From assembly GCF_021018895.1 (NCBI RefSeq), contig NC_079366.1, positions 19,793,396 through 19,857,395 of the forward strand: a stretch of DNA of 64,000 bases, read 5' to 3'. The notes under the pieces are model-generated. The model was not told the DNA's origin, searched no databases, and saw nothing but the letters and a program-made list of their open reading frames with translations. Shown here piece after piece: positions 13,279-24,300 of the stretch. A program made the translations under genes and the position numbers. The stretch's first letter is position 1. Every line of letters starts with the position of its first letter. Source of the stretch: Seriola aureovittata (lineage: Eukaryota > Chordata > Actinopteri > Carangiformes > Carangidae).

Positions 13279-13598
13279 TTATTCGTTAGTTTTGCTGTTG
13301 TTACAAACCAAACATTAGCGTTAACAGCTGTTTACGTACCAGTATTGGTAAGAGCTTCAGCTGTTGTACTGTTTGCAAGACAAGAGGTTATAATACTACT
13401 TATACTGCATGCTATGGTGAGTCAGTATCCAAAAGTGATGAGACAATCCAACCGGGCCAGGGCTAGCCAGTTAGCATGCTAACTTCGGTAGGAAAAAAGA
13501 ATAGAAATAGAAACAAGACAAGAGGGTTGCTTTCCACCACTGAAGAAGCTCTTGATGAGTAAAGGAATGAAGTTTGAACTTACAAATAGCTCCTTTAA
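13279..13598. mobile_element. MITE-like element, decayed copy 2
   Basis: Second copy of the 11338-11762 family in the same orientation. It shares TTAGTTTTGCTGTTG, GTTAACAGCTGTTTACGTACCAGT, a TTGGTAAGAGCTTCAG segment, the ACAAG..GTTATAATAC core and the right end CTTACAAATAGCTCCTTTA. The right inverted arm is mostly lost. Confidence 0.8.
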
Positions 13599-13819
13599 AC
13601 ATATTGTTTGAAAATAATTCGAATAAACTGTTCATGTTCTTTGTCGTGTTTTTTAGTTGCATAATGTTACACACTCCTGGCTCATGGGCTTGTCATCTTC
13701 TAACATAAGATTTATGTTCTCGCCAGCCTAGTAACATTAAGCCTACAAACATCCCATGAAGAGGTCGCTCACAGTGATGAACCAACAGAGAATTATCACC
13801 CCAATCTGCAGCTCCTCTT

Positions 13820-14205
13820 GGCTTTACAGAGCTTTATAGCGCATTGTTGAGCTGTCTGACCCACAATTTTGCTGCTCTGGTTCACTGTCACCGCTGTAAT
13901 CATGTTGTTTTTGGTGGAAGCAGGCAGCTGTTTTCAGTGAAAAAGTTCTTAAAACTAAAAACACTGCACACTGCCAGCTCAACACCAAACAGCAGACAGA
14001 CACAGTTAGCAACTAGCTGGAGAACACAGTGGACACACAGTTTCCCTCAGGGTTTGGTAGAGACCAAAATCAGAGACCAAATGAGGTGAATACCGGATGA
14101 CGCTATTGCTCTGTAACTGCTGGATATGTAAATAAGCAACTGTTTGTTAACAAGTTCGCCAAATCAACTGAAAAGGTGATGATATGACAGTGTTGTGTTC
14201 TCAAC
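13820..14205. repeat. probable dispersed fish repeat
   Basis: Contains GTTAGCAACTAGCTGGAGAA, TTTCCCTCAGG and the block TGCTGGATATGTAAATAAGC followed by GTTTGTTAACAAGTTCGCC, which I recognise from interspersed repeats in many teleost genomes. No ORF. Class not assignable by eye. Confidence 0.5.
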
Positions 14206-16012
14206 TTGTTTCCATTGCCCCCATGTAACAAAAAAATCTCTCATTGCAGGTTTTAAGAAACAGTCTCTCTCTGTAACTTAAGAGCCAATAGTCATGTAAT
14301 TCAAAGAGTAAAACTGTTTGACTGACTGACTTGATTACTATTGCTTGATGACTTGTGATTACATAATTGTCAAATCTTCCAGTATAATACACCCCCCCCA
14401 CTTTTTCAGCGTAGCCTTCACAAAAAAGAAAGAAAGAAACTAGTAAAATAAGTTATTTTTTAACTGTTAAAAGTTGTTTATGACTACTGTATGCAACTAT
14501 CTCTCATTTAGCCCTTACTTCATTAACACAAGCACAAAGGAAGACACCATGTAAAATGCTCTTTCATATTTCATGACATAGCCCCAGCCAGCACCCACTG
14601 AAGCAGTATTAACATTCAGTGACCACAAGGAGACTGAACACAACAAGAAAGCTAAAGCGGCACAGCTCTCACTGCAGTGACACTGAATGAGCATCATTAT
14701 GGGAGCTCAGGTCAGGACGAGGCTGGGATAGTGAATGAGATGGAATGACTTTCACAAATGTGAGCTGATGGACAGACTCATTCCCCAGCTCACCACTGTC
14801 TACTATTGATCCAGACGACTGCTCTGTTAAGCAGTTATCCTCCAGGATATGTACAGCATCAGTGCATGCCAGGAAGATGCTGTTAAACACACTAACTGCT
14901 CTGCTTCCAGCTGTGATCACTATGTATGTCCATATGTTACGTCCAGTTTCGTTTGTTCATTTCCACGGGTATGGAAGGGAAATTAGACTAATATCTGCTT
15001 GTTAATAAAGGAATATGTTGATCTTCCAGTTTCCTCAAGAAGTAATAAGATCCAATAATAAGTCATACGGAGTGTTTACCTAGCATTTAGTGGCATTAAT
15101 CCAAGCTACTGCTAGCTATGCCGATAGTTTCGCTAACACATTTGTCACTGTCATGCAGGAGAGTTACAGTATCTTATCCAACCAGAGCTGGATTAAGATA
15201 CTATACTTTCTCAGGATTTCACATCCACTGAAAAGAACACAAAAAAGCTTCTTATGTGAGTACATTAAGCCCTCTGTGCTAGCCTAAACAAGATTGGGGA
15301 GGAAGCTTCTATAAAGGATGTCTGTGGGAAATGATGCAGAAAATGGCCTCTATGATTTGTGGGCACATTTCGACTGCCTCTGAGGTCCTCTTATACTCAT
15401 TAATCCTGAGTGTGGTGGCGGCATGATATTCACGTTGCTGGTAGAGTGACGAAATCTGTGAAGAGTAAATATTTCATATTTCAATGGGGCAGACATACGG
15501 CTATCTGTCTAACAAGGTGGGAGATTTCAAATGGGAGGGAATTTAACAAAGAATGATAACATGTCAATCATAAGGCCTGTGTGATTATCTGATGGGTTGA
15601 AAAAGCTTAAAACAATAACGATGAGTATGTAAATATTGCACAATTTACACATTAGCATCTGTATTTTTCCACATACCGTTTGGCAGACACAAGCTGTCAG
15701 AAAAGTGTGAATGCCCAAAGGCCAGAGTCATGAGCCTGATCCTTGATCTCTATGCAATGGTTGGATGAACACCATTTTGCAGGCAGGCGCAACAATAACA
15801 GAACGGCTGAGAGATGTCTCAGGCAGCTGTGCATGGGCACATTGTTATAGCAGAAAATTAATTCTGAGAATGAGTTTTAAATTAATGATTAGCTAAAGGG
15901 AAAAACAGTCTGATTACAATGAAATAACAAGTTTCACATTAGGCACACTAGGACACACTGTTTTTGCTTCGAAAGATAAGGCTGGTTATATTATATATTT
16001 TCTGAAACGATT

Positions 16013-16240
16013 GGTACATTGACAGAAAATTAATAATCAAATATTTTTATAATCAATTAACTGGTTGAGTAATTAACTTTTTGAGCAAAAACTTTCACCT
16101 TATCCAGTGTGAGGATTTGCTGTTTTTCTCTATTTTATATCTAAATATCTTTGGATTTTGGACTGTTGATCAGACAAAACAAGACATTTAAAGACATCAA
16201 CTTTTAAATCTGTGTGACATAGACCTCCATTGTTGTCCAG
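16013..16240 (+). repeat. dispersed fish repeat, copy 2
   Basis: Same family as 1375-1702: GACAGAAAATTAATAATCAA, GTGAGGATTTGCTG, TTTGGATTTTGGACTGTTG and CAAAACAAGACATTTAAAGA are shared with the reverse-oriented copy at 56405-56720. Confidence 0.75.
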
Positions 16241-16279
16241 AAACTATTAAAAATACCAAACTGTTGCACTGACTGACAT

Positions 16280-16670
16280 GTTCTTGCATTGTGATGAATA
16301 CGAGCACTATGTGGTACTATTTACACTAATGGTGGTGTAAATACTTGCTAGCACATCAAAGCTGCAGTTGTGAAATAGTCCCCAACAAACGCACAATTTA
16401 CTCCTGTTTGCTATAAACTACCGCTTGGCTGTTTTGGGAAATTACTGAGCTTTTTTAACAATGAAACTTTATGTTTGCTACTTGTTTCTGAAGATTTGTC
16501 TTCAAAAGCAGGTTAAGAGTTATAGCGAGGCTGCTGGATTGGACATTTTTGAGAGATGCATTGATGGTTTTGGTCTTTTAATGGGATTTGTTGACAATAA
16601 CAAAAATACTGAATATCTCCAACCTTATTCTGCATATATGTTTCCCATGTGTCTAATATAAGGACGTGCA
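16280..16670. repeat. possible dispersed repeat remnant
   Basis: The segments GAAATAGTCCCCAACAAACG, TTTAACAATGAAACTTTATG and TTTTGAGAGATGCATTGATG resemble a teleost interspersed repeat. The 66-aa ORF inside it is not a gene. Weakly supported. Confidence 0.35.
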
Positions 16671-18532
16671 CTTAAATATCGCTGGAATATGTGAATTTCA
16701 ATGCAAGTTTTTTTGGATGACTTACAGCATCCTGACAGGTCCTACCCTCTGTCTGTATCTATGTCTGATCTGTGAACCGCACATCCAGAGACGCAACATT
16801 AACTGTAACAGTCAATCAGTACATAGAATAAAGAGATAGAAAATGTATACCACATGTCAACAAACACACTCTTCAAGATCGTTAGAAATGTAAACAAAAC
16901 CATCTTCCCAAAACGGCAAAAATACAGTATTGTAAACACACATTCATATGTTTTCTAGCAGCAGATGATTTCTATCTGCTCGGGGATCGTGAGCAATGAA
17001 TATGGGATTCACCACTGCAGTTCCAAGAGCCACGCACACGTGCTTACCAAATGAAAACACACAGTCGTGCACAAAGTAATGTAACCATACACACCAGTAG
17101 GAATAGTCAGTGCTAAGGACTGTACAACAGACAGTAAAGTATTCTGCATTAGTGTGAATTCTTGCTGACATGTGATCGTTGGGAAACCAGCTGTCTGCAG
17201 TGACATTACATGACTGCTGAGAACTGCAGATATGCAGTCAAAAAAATTGTCCCGGACAAGTGACTGAAGCAGTCAGTCAGGGACACTGCACAAAGGCATG
17301 TAGCATGTGTGTGCATGTTGTATACTTCTGCAGTGCAGATACAGAACACAACTCTGTCTTCAACAGAAGAGCAGTCAAGGGCTTAAAAGCTCAGTTATCT
17401 TATGAGTTAAAACTCATCTCATTCTGCAGAAAACCAATCAAACATGTTTCTTTTCAGGTGTTAATCATGCAGTTATCTCTCCTTTTTTTCAGCTCAAACT
17501 TTTGTCACATCAGATTCTACAAACACAGCAGCAGCATATATAGGCTAAGGCCAACTGACTCTTGAGTCAGATTTCCCATGCACTGTAGTCACATGACACT
17601 TTCCCAAACTCCAGCAGCCCTGGCTGGCTGTTTGTCACTTCAGCAGTGTCCTGCCAACCAGGAGAGTTTGAAGAGTCCTGTGGGAATATTATTATTATTA
17701 GAGTGTGAATATTACAGTCATGATTTCCTTTGACACTTAAAACTTGAATCAAAGTGTGCTCAGAGGAGCATTAAAAGTCTATTCAGCAGGAAGACTTCAG
17801 TTTGTGAACTTGACTGGCGGAAGATAATAAAATGAATGTAGTTTATGATAAAAATTATGCGTGAAATCATGCTCCTCCGGGTTACAGCTTTGCGTGCACT
17901 AAATAAACGGATTTATTTAACTTGCAATACACCAAATCTTAGTATTTCGAAGTAGCAGGTACAGTCACTCACATCCAGGCCAAGCAGGCCCATCAAAGTG
18001 TCCTGTTGGTGTGAGAGGCTGATTCAAGCTGTCTCTTGACAAGCGGTTAAAGATGTGTGTAAACACTGGCACATTCAGCGCTAAGAAAAAAAAAAACCTA
18101 TTGATCGTCATATCTGCACTGCACATGGATCAATCACAAGCAGCATATCATGTGGGTGTGGACTAGCGGCATCACCAAATGTCATGTTACGGCGATGGAC
18201 GCCACCGTAATGACTTATATGCACACACGGGCCTGGAGTCAGGTTAATTCGCAGCGATGCTGATGGCAGCAGCTGTGCCCTCTCGGAGGACAGGGCGACA
18301 GCTTGGCATGTGCCCGGTATTCTGCTGTTTTCACAGCAGCACTGGCTCATCGCTGGACTCTACTTCACGACGTTGCATAAAATCGTTGCACAGGAGCAGC
18401 GGCGTCAATGAAGCGATAATGGCAAAAACATACACAGCACATACGCGCGGGCGCACACACGCAGACACATTGCAACACAAATGCGATAGGAAGAGGGGGT
18501 TAAAAAAAGAAAGAAATGTGCGTCTCACTCAC

Positions 18533-18610
18533 CTCGCAATCTTCTCCCCATTTTTTTTTCCGCTCCAAACCAAGGAACCGCTCCAGCCTTCACTGACGTC
18601 ACGCAGCCCC
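18533..18610 (-). other. fbxo41: putative non-coding first exon of fbxo41 (3' edge defined, start uncertain)
   Basis: On the minus strand GATTGCGAG is followed by the near-perfect donor GTGAGTGAG. Joined to the acceptor at 5471 it supplies the 5' UTR that the first coding exon lacks. The right limit given here is arbitrary because the transcription start cannot be read. The exon contains an ATG at 18551-18549 (see findings). Confidence 0.45.
18594..18601. promoter_or_regulatory. perfect cAMP response element
   Basis: Palindromic TGACGTCA inside the CpG-rich segment. CREB/ATF sites of this form near a CpG-rich start are functional in many neuronal genes. The role here is inferred from position. 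Confidence 0.6.
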
Positions 18611-18842
18611 TCTCTGCAGCAGAGAGGAGCAGGCCTGCAGAGGACGACCAGGGAGGAGAGACACAGAGAGGAGGGAGGAGAGAGGCAGAGCAGAGCTGAG
18701 AGAGAGAGAGAGAAACCTTGAGCAGATGCAAAAACATGAATCATAAATAAATACATCCCTCCCATCTTCTGATTAAGGAGAGATTGCTGTACCTGTGTCT
18801 GCTGAGGTTGTGAGTGTGAAGAAAGGTGTCAGAGCGTACAGA

Positions 18843-18914
18843 ACAGATAGACATACAGACAGATAGACAGTCAGTAAGACAGACAGACAGGCAAACAGGC
18901 GGTCAGACAGACAA
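18843..18914. repeat. degenerate (GACA)n/(GATA)n array
   Basis: Imperfect ACAG/ATAG/GCAG tetranucleotides over about 70 bp beside the CpG-rich segment. Confidence 0.85.
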
Positions 18915-19545
18915 CATATCCCATTCATCCAGCTTAGCAGTACAACCTGCTAAGTGAATTTGGCCCTGCCAGCTGGGTTGTGAACAATCATTCATTTGTC
19001 ACAGCTTTTACTGTTTAGCATCGTGTCAATCATCATCCAACCAGTTCGTTTCTCAGTCAGTCTTGATACAAAAGGGGGCACTAGCCCTGCTATTCACAGG
19101 CCTCATGCTGGTTTTGTTCTTGGGGATCGTCATTTTAATCAAGAGTAGTTTCGATGTAGCCTACAATTTTAGTATCAGAGTTGCTTTGATTCAGTAAAAG
19201 TAGAATGAGCAGGAGTTGGACACTTAAAAGAGTAACTTAACTCTTAATCCACTTAGTAAATGAGATGCACAGTACACCGTCTACTACTAAACAAAGTTAT
19301 TTTCCTTTTTCCAGAGAAAATCCAGGAGCACTGTCCACCTCACTCAGAATCAAGTTTTCATTTGCAGAATGTGTTGTTTTGTCATTGAAGTGTTACATAG
19401 TCTCACTTTAGCCTGAGCTCCTTGATAAACAACCAATAAAATAGTCATGTAATGTACAGCTACATTAGAGTGAATCTCATAGGCTAATGTTCTGTTTGTT
19501 TGTTTTCTTTCCTTTTGTTTTTGCTTGTTTTTTTAGTTGAACTGA

Positions 19546-19650
19546 AATAATTAGTCAGTAATTAGTCAGTTGACAGAAAATTAATATAGAAGTATTTTGA
19601 TAATCAATTGGCCAGAAAAGTGAAAATATTAATTAGTCACATAGTTGTCA
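19546..19650 (+). repeat. dispersed fish repeat, fragment (copy 3)
   Basis: GACAGAAAATTAATATAGAA and the flanking TAATTAGTCA motifs match the head of the 16013-16240 copy; the rest is missing. Confidence 0.6.
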
Positions 19651-21277
19651 GAGAGGTGCCCTCAGTATTGTTTCAAGAAATGTGTTTCTAATGACTTAAG
19701 GAAGCATTTACGTCAAGCAATTATACACAAAGTAAACATAATGGGTTTTAAAGGCTGGTTCTGACATTTTTATAGGAGTAGAGTGTCACATTTGACTATT
19801 TTAGGCCAAAAAGGTCAATTAAAATGCAGGAAATTCATATTTCTCCATGTAGTGGGGTAGTCTCTGGGGTATGGGGAAGGCTTAGAAACAGAATTTAGAC
19901 AGTATGAGAAAACATATATATTTTAAAAGATGAATTAATATAAAAAAAAAACATGAAAAAGAATATTTTGGGTGGGAAGCCAAAACTTTCTCCAGAGGGG
20001 TAGGGTGTCATTGGGAGACTTCTGACACTTGACTTCAGTATTTCTGAAGTCCTGGATACGCCTCTGGCGTTGTTGCTGTAGTTAGTGTTGGTGTACTGGA
20101 TTAACTGGCGTTCCCAGTAGTAAAAATGACCATGGAGTAAATATATTTAAAAGGATTGGTTATTGTATTGAATCACATTATTTGTTTGTTTATTTTTAAA
20201 GCAGGGACCATACAGAATTCACAGCCCCCATCCCTGGTTAGGCTTTTAGGTTAAATCTCAGATTTTGCAGGTGCTCATTTTAACGTTCTCACTTATTGTT
20301 GATTAATAACAACTAGTATGGTAGATTTGACTTTCTTTCACAGTTATTTCTCCAACTGTAATCATGTCTTGCAGCCATTTGAACTGCAAAACACTTGTCA
20401 GATATGGTACCAACAGCATACTGTTTATTTCTTTGTGGGTCCTTGACATCACAAAGTTTGAGAACACTCTGGATCGGTGTGTTTATGAGTCACAGTGGGG
20501 GTCGTAACTCTTGCAACTAATCATGCATTGAGTTGCTATGTGGCGACAGAAAAGAGAAGAAAATAGAAACAAGGCTACTCGACTAGAAATCAGCTTTAAG
20601 TGCTTTATGCTGCAGCTGATGTTTTGGTCCCATGTGTCACAGCCTGGGGATGTTTTCTGCACCAGTGACTTAAAAATGGCTGAGTGTTTACAGCAACTAA
20701 TATTTGCTTTTGTCATCTACATTATCACTTTAATATGTTTTATAATAAATATCATCCACCAACTTCAGTCTAGATTGGTCTTGACTAGATGGTTCTTCAA
20801 TGGGTGTCGCTGAAGTGATGCTAAGAGTTAAGCATGTAAAGCAACCTGCCTCTTTCTGAGCCAACACGGAGCGCATATAGTGCCTGCAAGTCAAACTGAG
20901 TAGTCACTGCAAAGACTTAAAGATTTTCTGTGTGAACCCACCAAGAATATTTTTATACAATCAATTCCATAACAACAAAAAATATGATTTTGAAGGTTTT
21001 GAAATCCTAAATCTCAGCTAATCGATTGGGATCCTGTCATTGAACACATCATCACACAAGGACGTACACTGGTTCACTCTGATGATATCACAGAGTATTT
21101 GGATGAATGTGTGTTATTTGTGGAGCATTTTCACTAATACTTTCTGATAATAGTTAACCAAAAAGGTGAGTTTAAATAAAGAAAGTCAATCAACCTCAGC
21201 TGTAATGTTTGGATTAATATACATTAGGGTAGAACACATTAAATGCCTCTTTTGCCTAATGTTAGCGTAGCCAAAGA

Positions 21278-21291
21278 GTGTGTGTGTGTGT

Positions 21292-21339
<48 letters not shown>
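21278..21339. repeat. (TG)n(GA)n compound microsatellite
   Basis: About 8 TG units followed directly by about 22 GA units. It yields false Arg/Glu and Leu/Ser repeat ORFs. Confidence 0.97.
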
Positions 21340-21344
<5 letters not shown>

Positions 21345-24300
21345 TTGCAGGATGCCCAGAAATCCCATTTAGGAGCTCAAGCACCACTCACTGGTCAGAG
21401 ATGGGAAGTACACTATGTACAGTCTGCTATTTGAAAATACTGTGTTTGTGCATATCATTGACTTCTTGTACAGAGCATAACACACCAACTGAAATGTATT
21501 AGTTAATGCTTTCCACATGGCTACATTTGCCACTGATAAACTCCCTATTTTACTTAAATTTCATTTAAGTGAACATCTTCAACTTTACTATGCAACACGC
21601 AACTCCATCTACCAAAGGAAATCGGGTTTATTTAGGAAACATGCTGCCTTTTAAACACAACTGTTGTTTTTTGTTTTGTTTTTAAATTTTGTCCGACACT
21701 GTTTTTTTAGATTCACTATTTAAACTGACATTAATTTTGCTGGAGGAGACAGGAAAACTATCGTTCAGAACAAACTCAAAGCTCTCATCAATCATGTCAT
21801 AAATTAGAACAAGTGAAAAAGTCTTTGCATCATTACCATTTATAATGGAAAACATGACACAATTCAGTTTTCAACATAACATGACACAAATACAATGAAA
21901 GCACGTGTCATATGAAAAAACAATCACCTTTTTCTTGTTGTGGCCTGTATCAGGCTGGCAAAATATATTCAATAAAGGAACATGTTTAAGTATACATGCC
22001 GAAGTCCTTACTGCACAGTGATGTAGGCTATATAATGTATAAACTCTGGCTTAATATTGAAAATTGCCATTAAAGTCCTGAGCTCTTTTGTCCTTTGTCC
22101 TTTGATGTTTTTGATTAATTCATTTAGTTCACTCAACTTCATTCTCAGCAAGTATGCAGAAAATTAAAGTGTCAAATGGGCCATAATTCCACACACTTCT
22201 GCAACTGTCAAATTATTCATGCCAAATGTCAACATTTTCCTCACAAATTTTCTCTGTAAAACTTGTACGAGATTGAAGATACAGTATGTTCTTTATGGCC
22301 CATGAAAAGCTTATGATACAGTCATATTACAGGAAATTACAGTAAACACACAAGGTATATCTGATGTTGTTGCTGTTTTATATAAAACTGTCACAAAATC
22401 CAAACTGTAATTTTGAAAATCTTCAAAATGCATAAACAGTGAATTCAAAAAATAATGTAATATTGTCCCCTTTTTAAAAAAATGTATCTTCTTATTTATT
22501 CCATCAAGTCATTAGTGAGTTTTGTTAATCATAATCATATTTGCCAGTATCAGCTCTCAGGGGACAAGAATCACTGCAGTTCAGCACAGTTAAAAAGATA
22601 TATTTTGCAATTTCCACTGTTTAGGGATATTTTGAATATAATAACTGGTATACTAAGACTGATTACAAGATTTGTTAATCATTTGTCTGCTTTTTTCCAA
22701 TGTCAGTTATGAAACAAAAATTCTCATAGCACTAATTCATTCAGCAGTGTTTTAAGCTGTCTCTAAGCTGCTCTATAAACATTAATGTATCCAGGACTTG
22801 CCCTATTAAACAACAAGGAGGTAGTCTGATGAACCAGAGATAGTCTCCTTGACTAAAGTAAAGATCAATTGATTATTATGGTTTCTGATGCCAAAATAAC
22901 CTTTTATATTGTTAATTTGGAACGTAATTGTACAACAATGCTTATGATCAAGCCTACTTTGGTGACACCAAGAGTGCTCTCCATGGATGCTAAGTGAAAC
23001 ATGTGCAGCGGTGTAAGAGGTGATTTTCATAAAGCCCATTAACATTTAAATTAGTTCGTGAATAAAGCAGTTTCAGATGTATTTTTCTGTCTTTTAGAGA
23101 TATGCTGTCCACTATATCCTTGAGATTTTCCTGCATTTCACAGTAACAGCTGACACCTTCAGGCTGTTTCTGAAAAATATAACCCCTTTCATCATTTAAA
23201 AAAGTAAAAACCCAAACCTGTTACATCAATCTCTACCCCTCTACGCCCTCTACATGCTGCACTCATCCAGTCATGACAGGGAAAGACTGACACACAAAAG
23301 CTTAAAACGCTCTCCCTCAGGAGATTTTGATAGGATGAATATGATGCTGGGCCGTTTTCTCGTTCTCACGTCAAAAACCGTGGCAAATTTAGACCGAACA
23401 CCTTTATCCATCCCTCCTTATTCATATTTATGAGAAGTGACTGACAAACTCATTGTCGGGTAATTACAGTGTGGTGAACCTTCATTGTCTTTAGATTGGT
23501 AGAGACTGAGACATGCTGTGCTTTGGCTTGCTGCACTAATGCAAACCTCTTCCATGTAGATATTATTAGTCACTGTTTGCTTAGCAACCACAACACATGT
23601 CTGACATTTTTGTACAATGAAAACGTTTTGCCTGGAGTTTATCTTATTTTGGCTGAGAGGATGTAAAAAGGTGATAAAGGAGGAGACGACAGAGGTAAAA
23701 TCTCTTATTACTGTTGTTATTATTATTATGTATGACACTACATTAAGTATGTTGAGATTTTTTAACACTTATGTCTTCAAGTGATGTCAACAACAAAAGT
23801 GAAATCAGTGAAGAGATCAACATCTATAATGTATCTGGTAATCACATAGTTGATTCATCTTAAAACAAATCTAGAATTTTATTTTTGGGTCAATACTAAC
23901 CCCCCTCCCAAGGCACTATATTATAACATTCTCAAAAGAAATGAGCCTGTGTATCTGACTTTAAGGTCAGTTTAATTCAATAGGTCATGTTAGACTAAAT
24001 AAGCCACATTTAAACACGTCAATAAGCCATGGCTGCATGATCTAGCAACTACATCTCATCTCAGCTATGCAGTTAAAGCTTTGAACAGCAGGGGGCACCA
24101 GTAATATGCCAGGATTAACTGATGAACATTATAACAGTTATCAAGAGAAATATCAGTTTTTAGTTATCAGAGCAAGGTCAAATCAAGTATTTCAATGTCT
24201 GTAATTGTTAGTGCAGACGTTGTCTTGACGGATGATTATTCCCTTGTTATCAGCCTGTTGTCTGCATTTTTCTTATTCCTAAAATCAAAGCAACATAATG

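Larger units (their letters stand above)
5471..18532 (-). other. fbxo41: probable fbxo41 intron 1, no coding exon seen
   Basis: Inferred 13-kb intron between the predicted non-coding exon at 18533 and the coding exon at 5470. I saw no conserved coding segment. It contains two related inverted-repeat elements (11338-11762, 13279-13598), other dispersed repeats (13820-14205, 16013-16670) and a TG microsatellite. The longest ORF here (165 aa at 7606-8103) has no recognisable domain and looks like chance. Confidence 0.55.
18120..18680. promoter_or_regulatory. fbxo41: CpG-rich candidate promoter of fbxo41
   Basis: This is a local rise in GC and CpG in otherwise AT-rich DNA (GCGATGC, CGGCGATGGACGCC, GCGCGGGCGCAC). 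It carries a perfect CRE at 18594-18601 and a strong minus-strand donor at 18532, and so fits the promoter and first exon of the minus-strand gene to its left. The direction is inferred from the donor; a plus-strand transcript cannot be excluded. Confidence 0.5.

Noticed and set aside
18257..18721. 154-aa plus-strand ORF over the CpG-rich segment
   Set aside because: Arg/Glu-rich translation of GA-rich and CpG-rich promoter DNA. The minus-strand donor explains the segment better.
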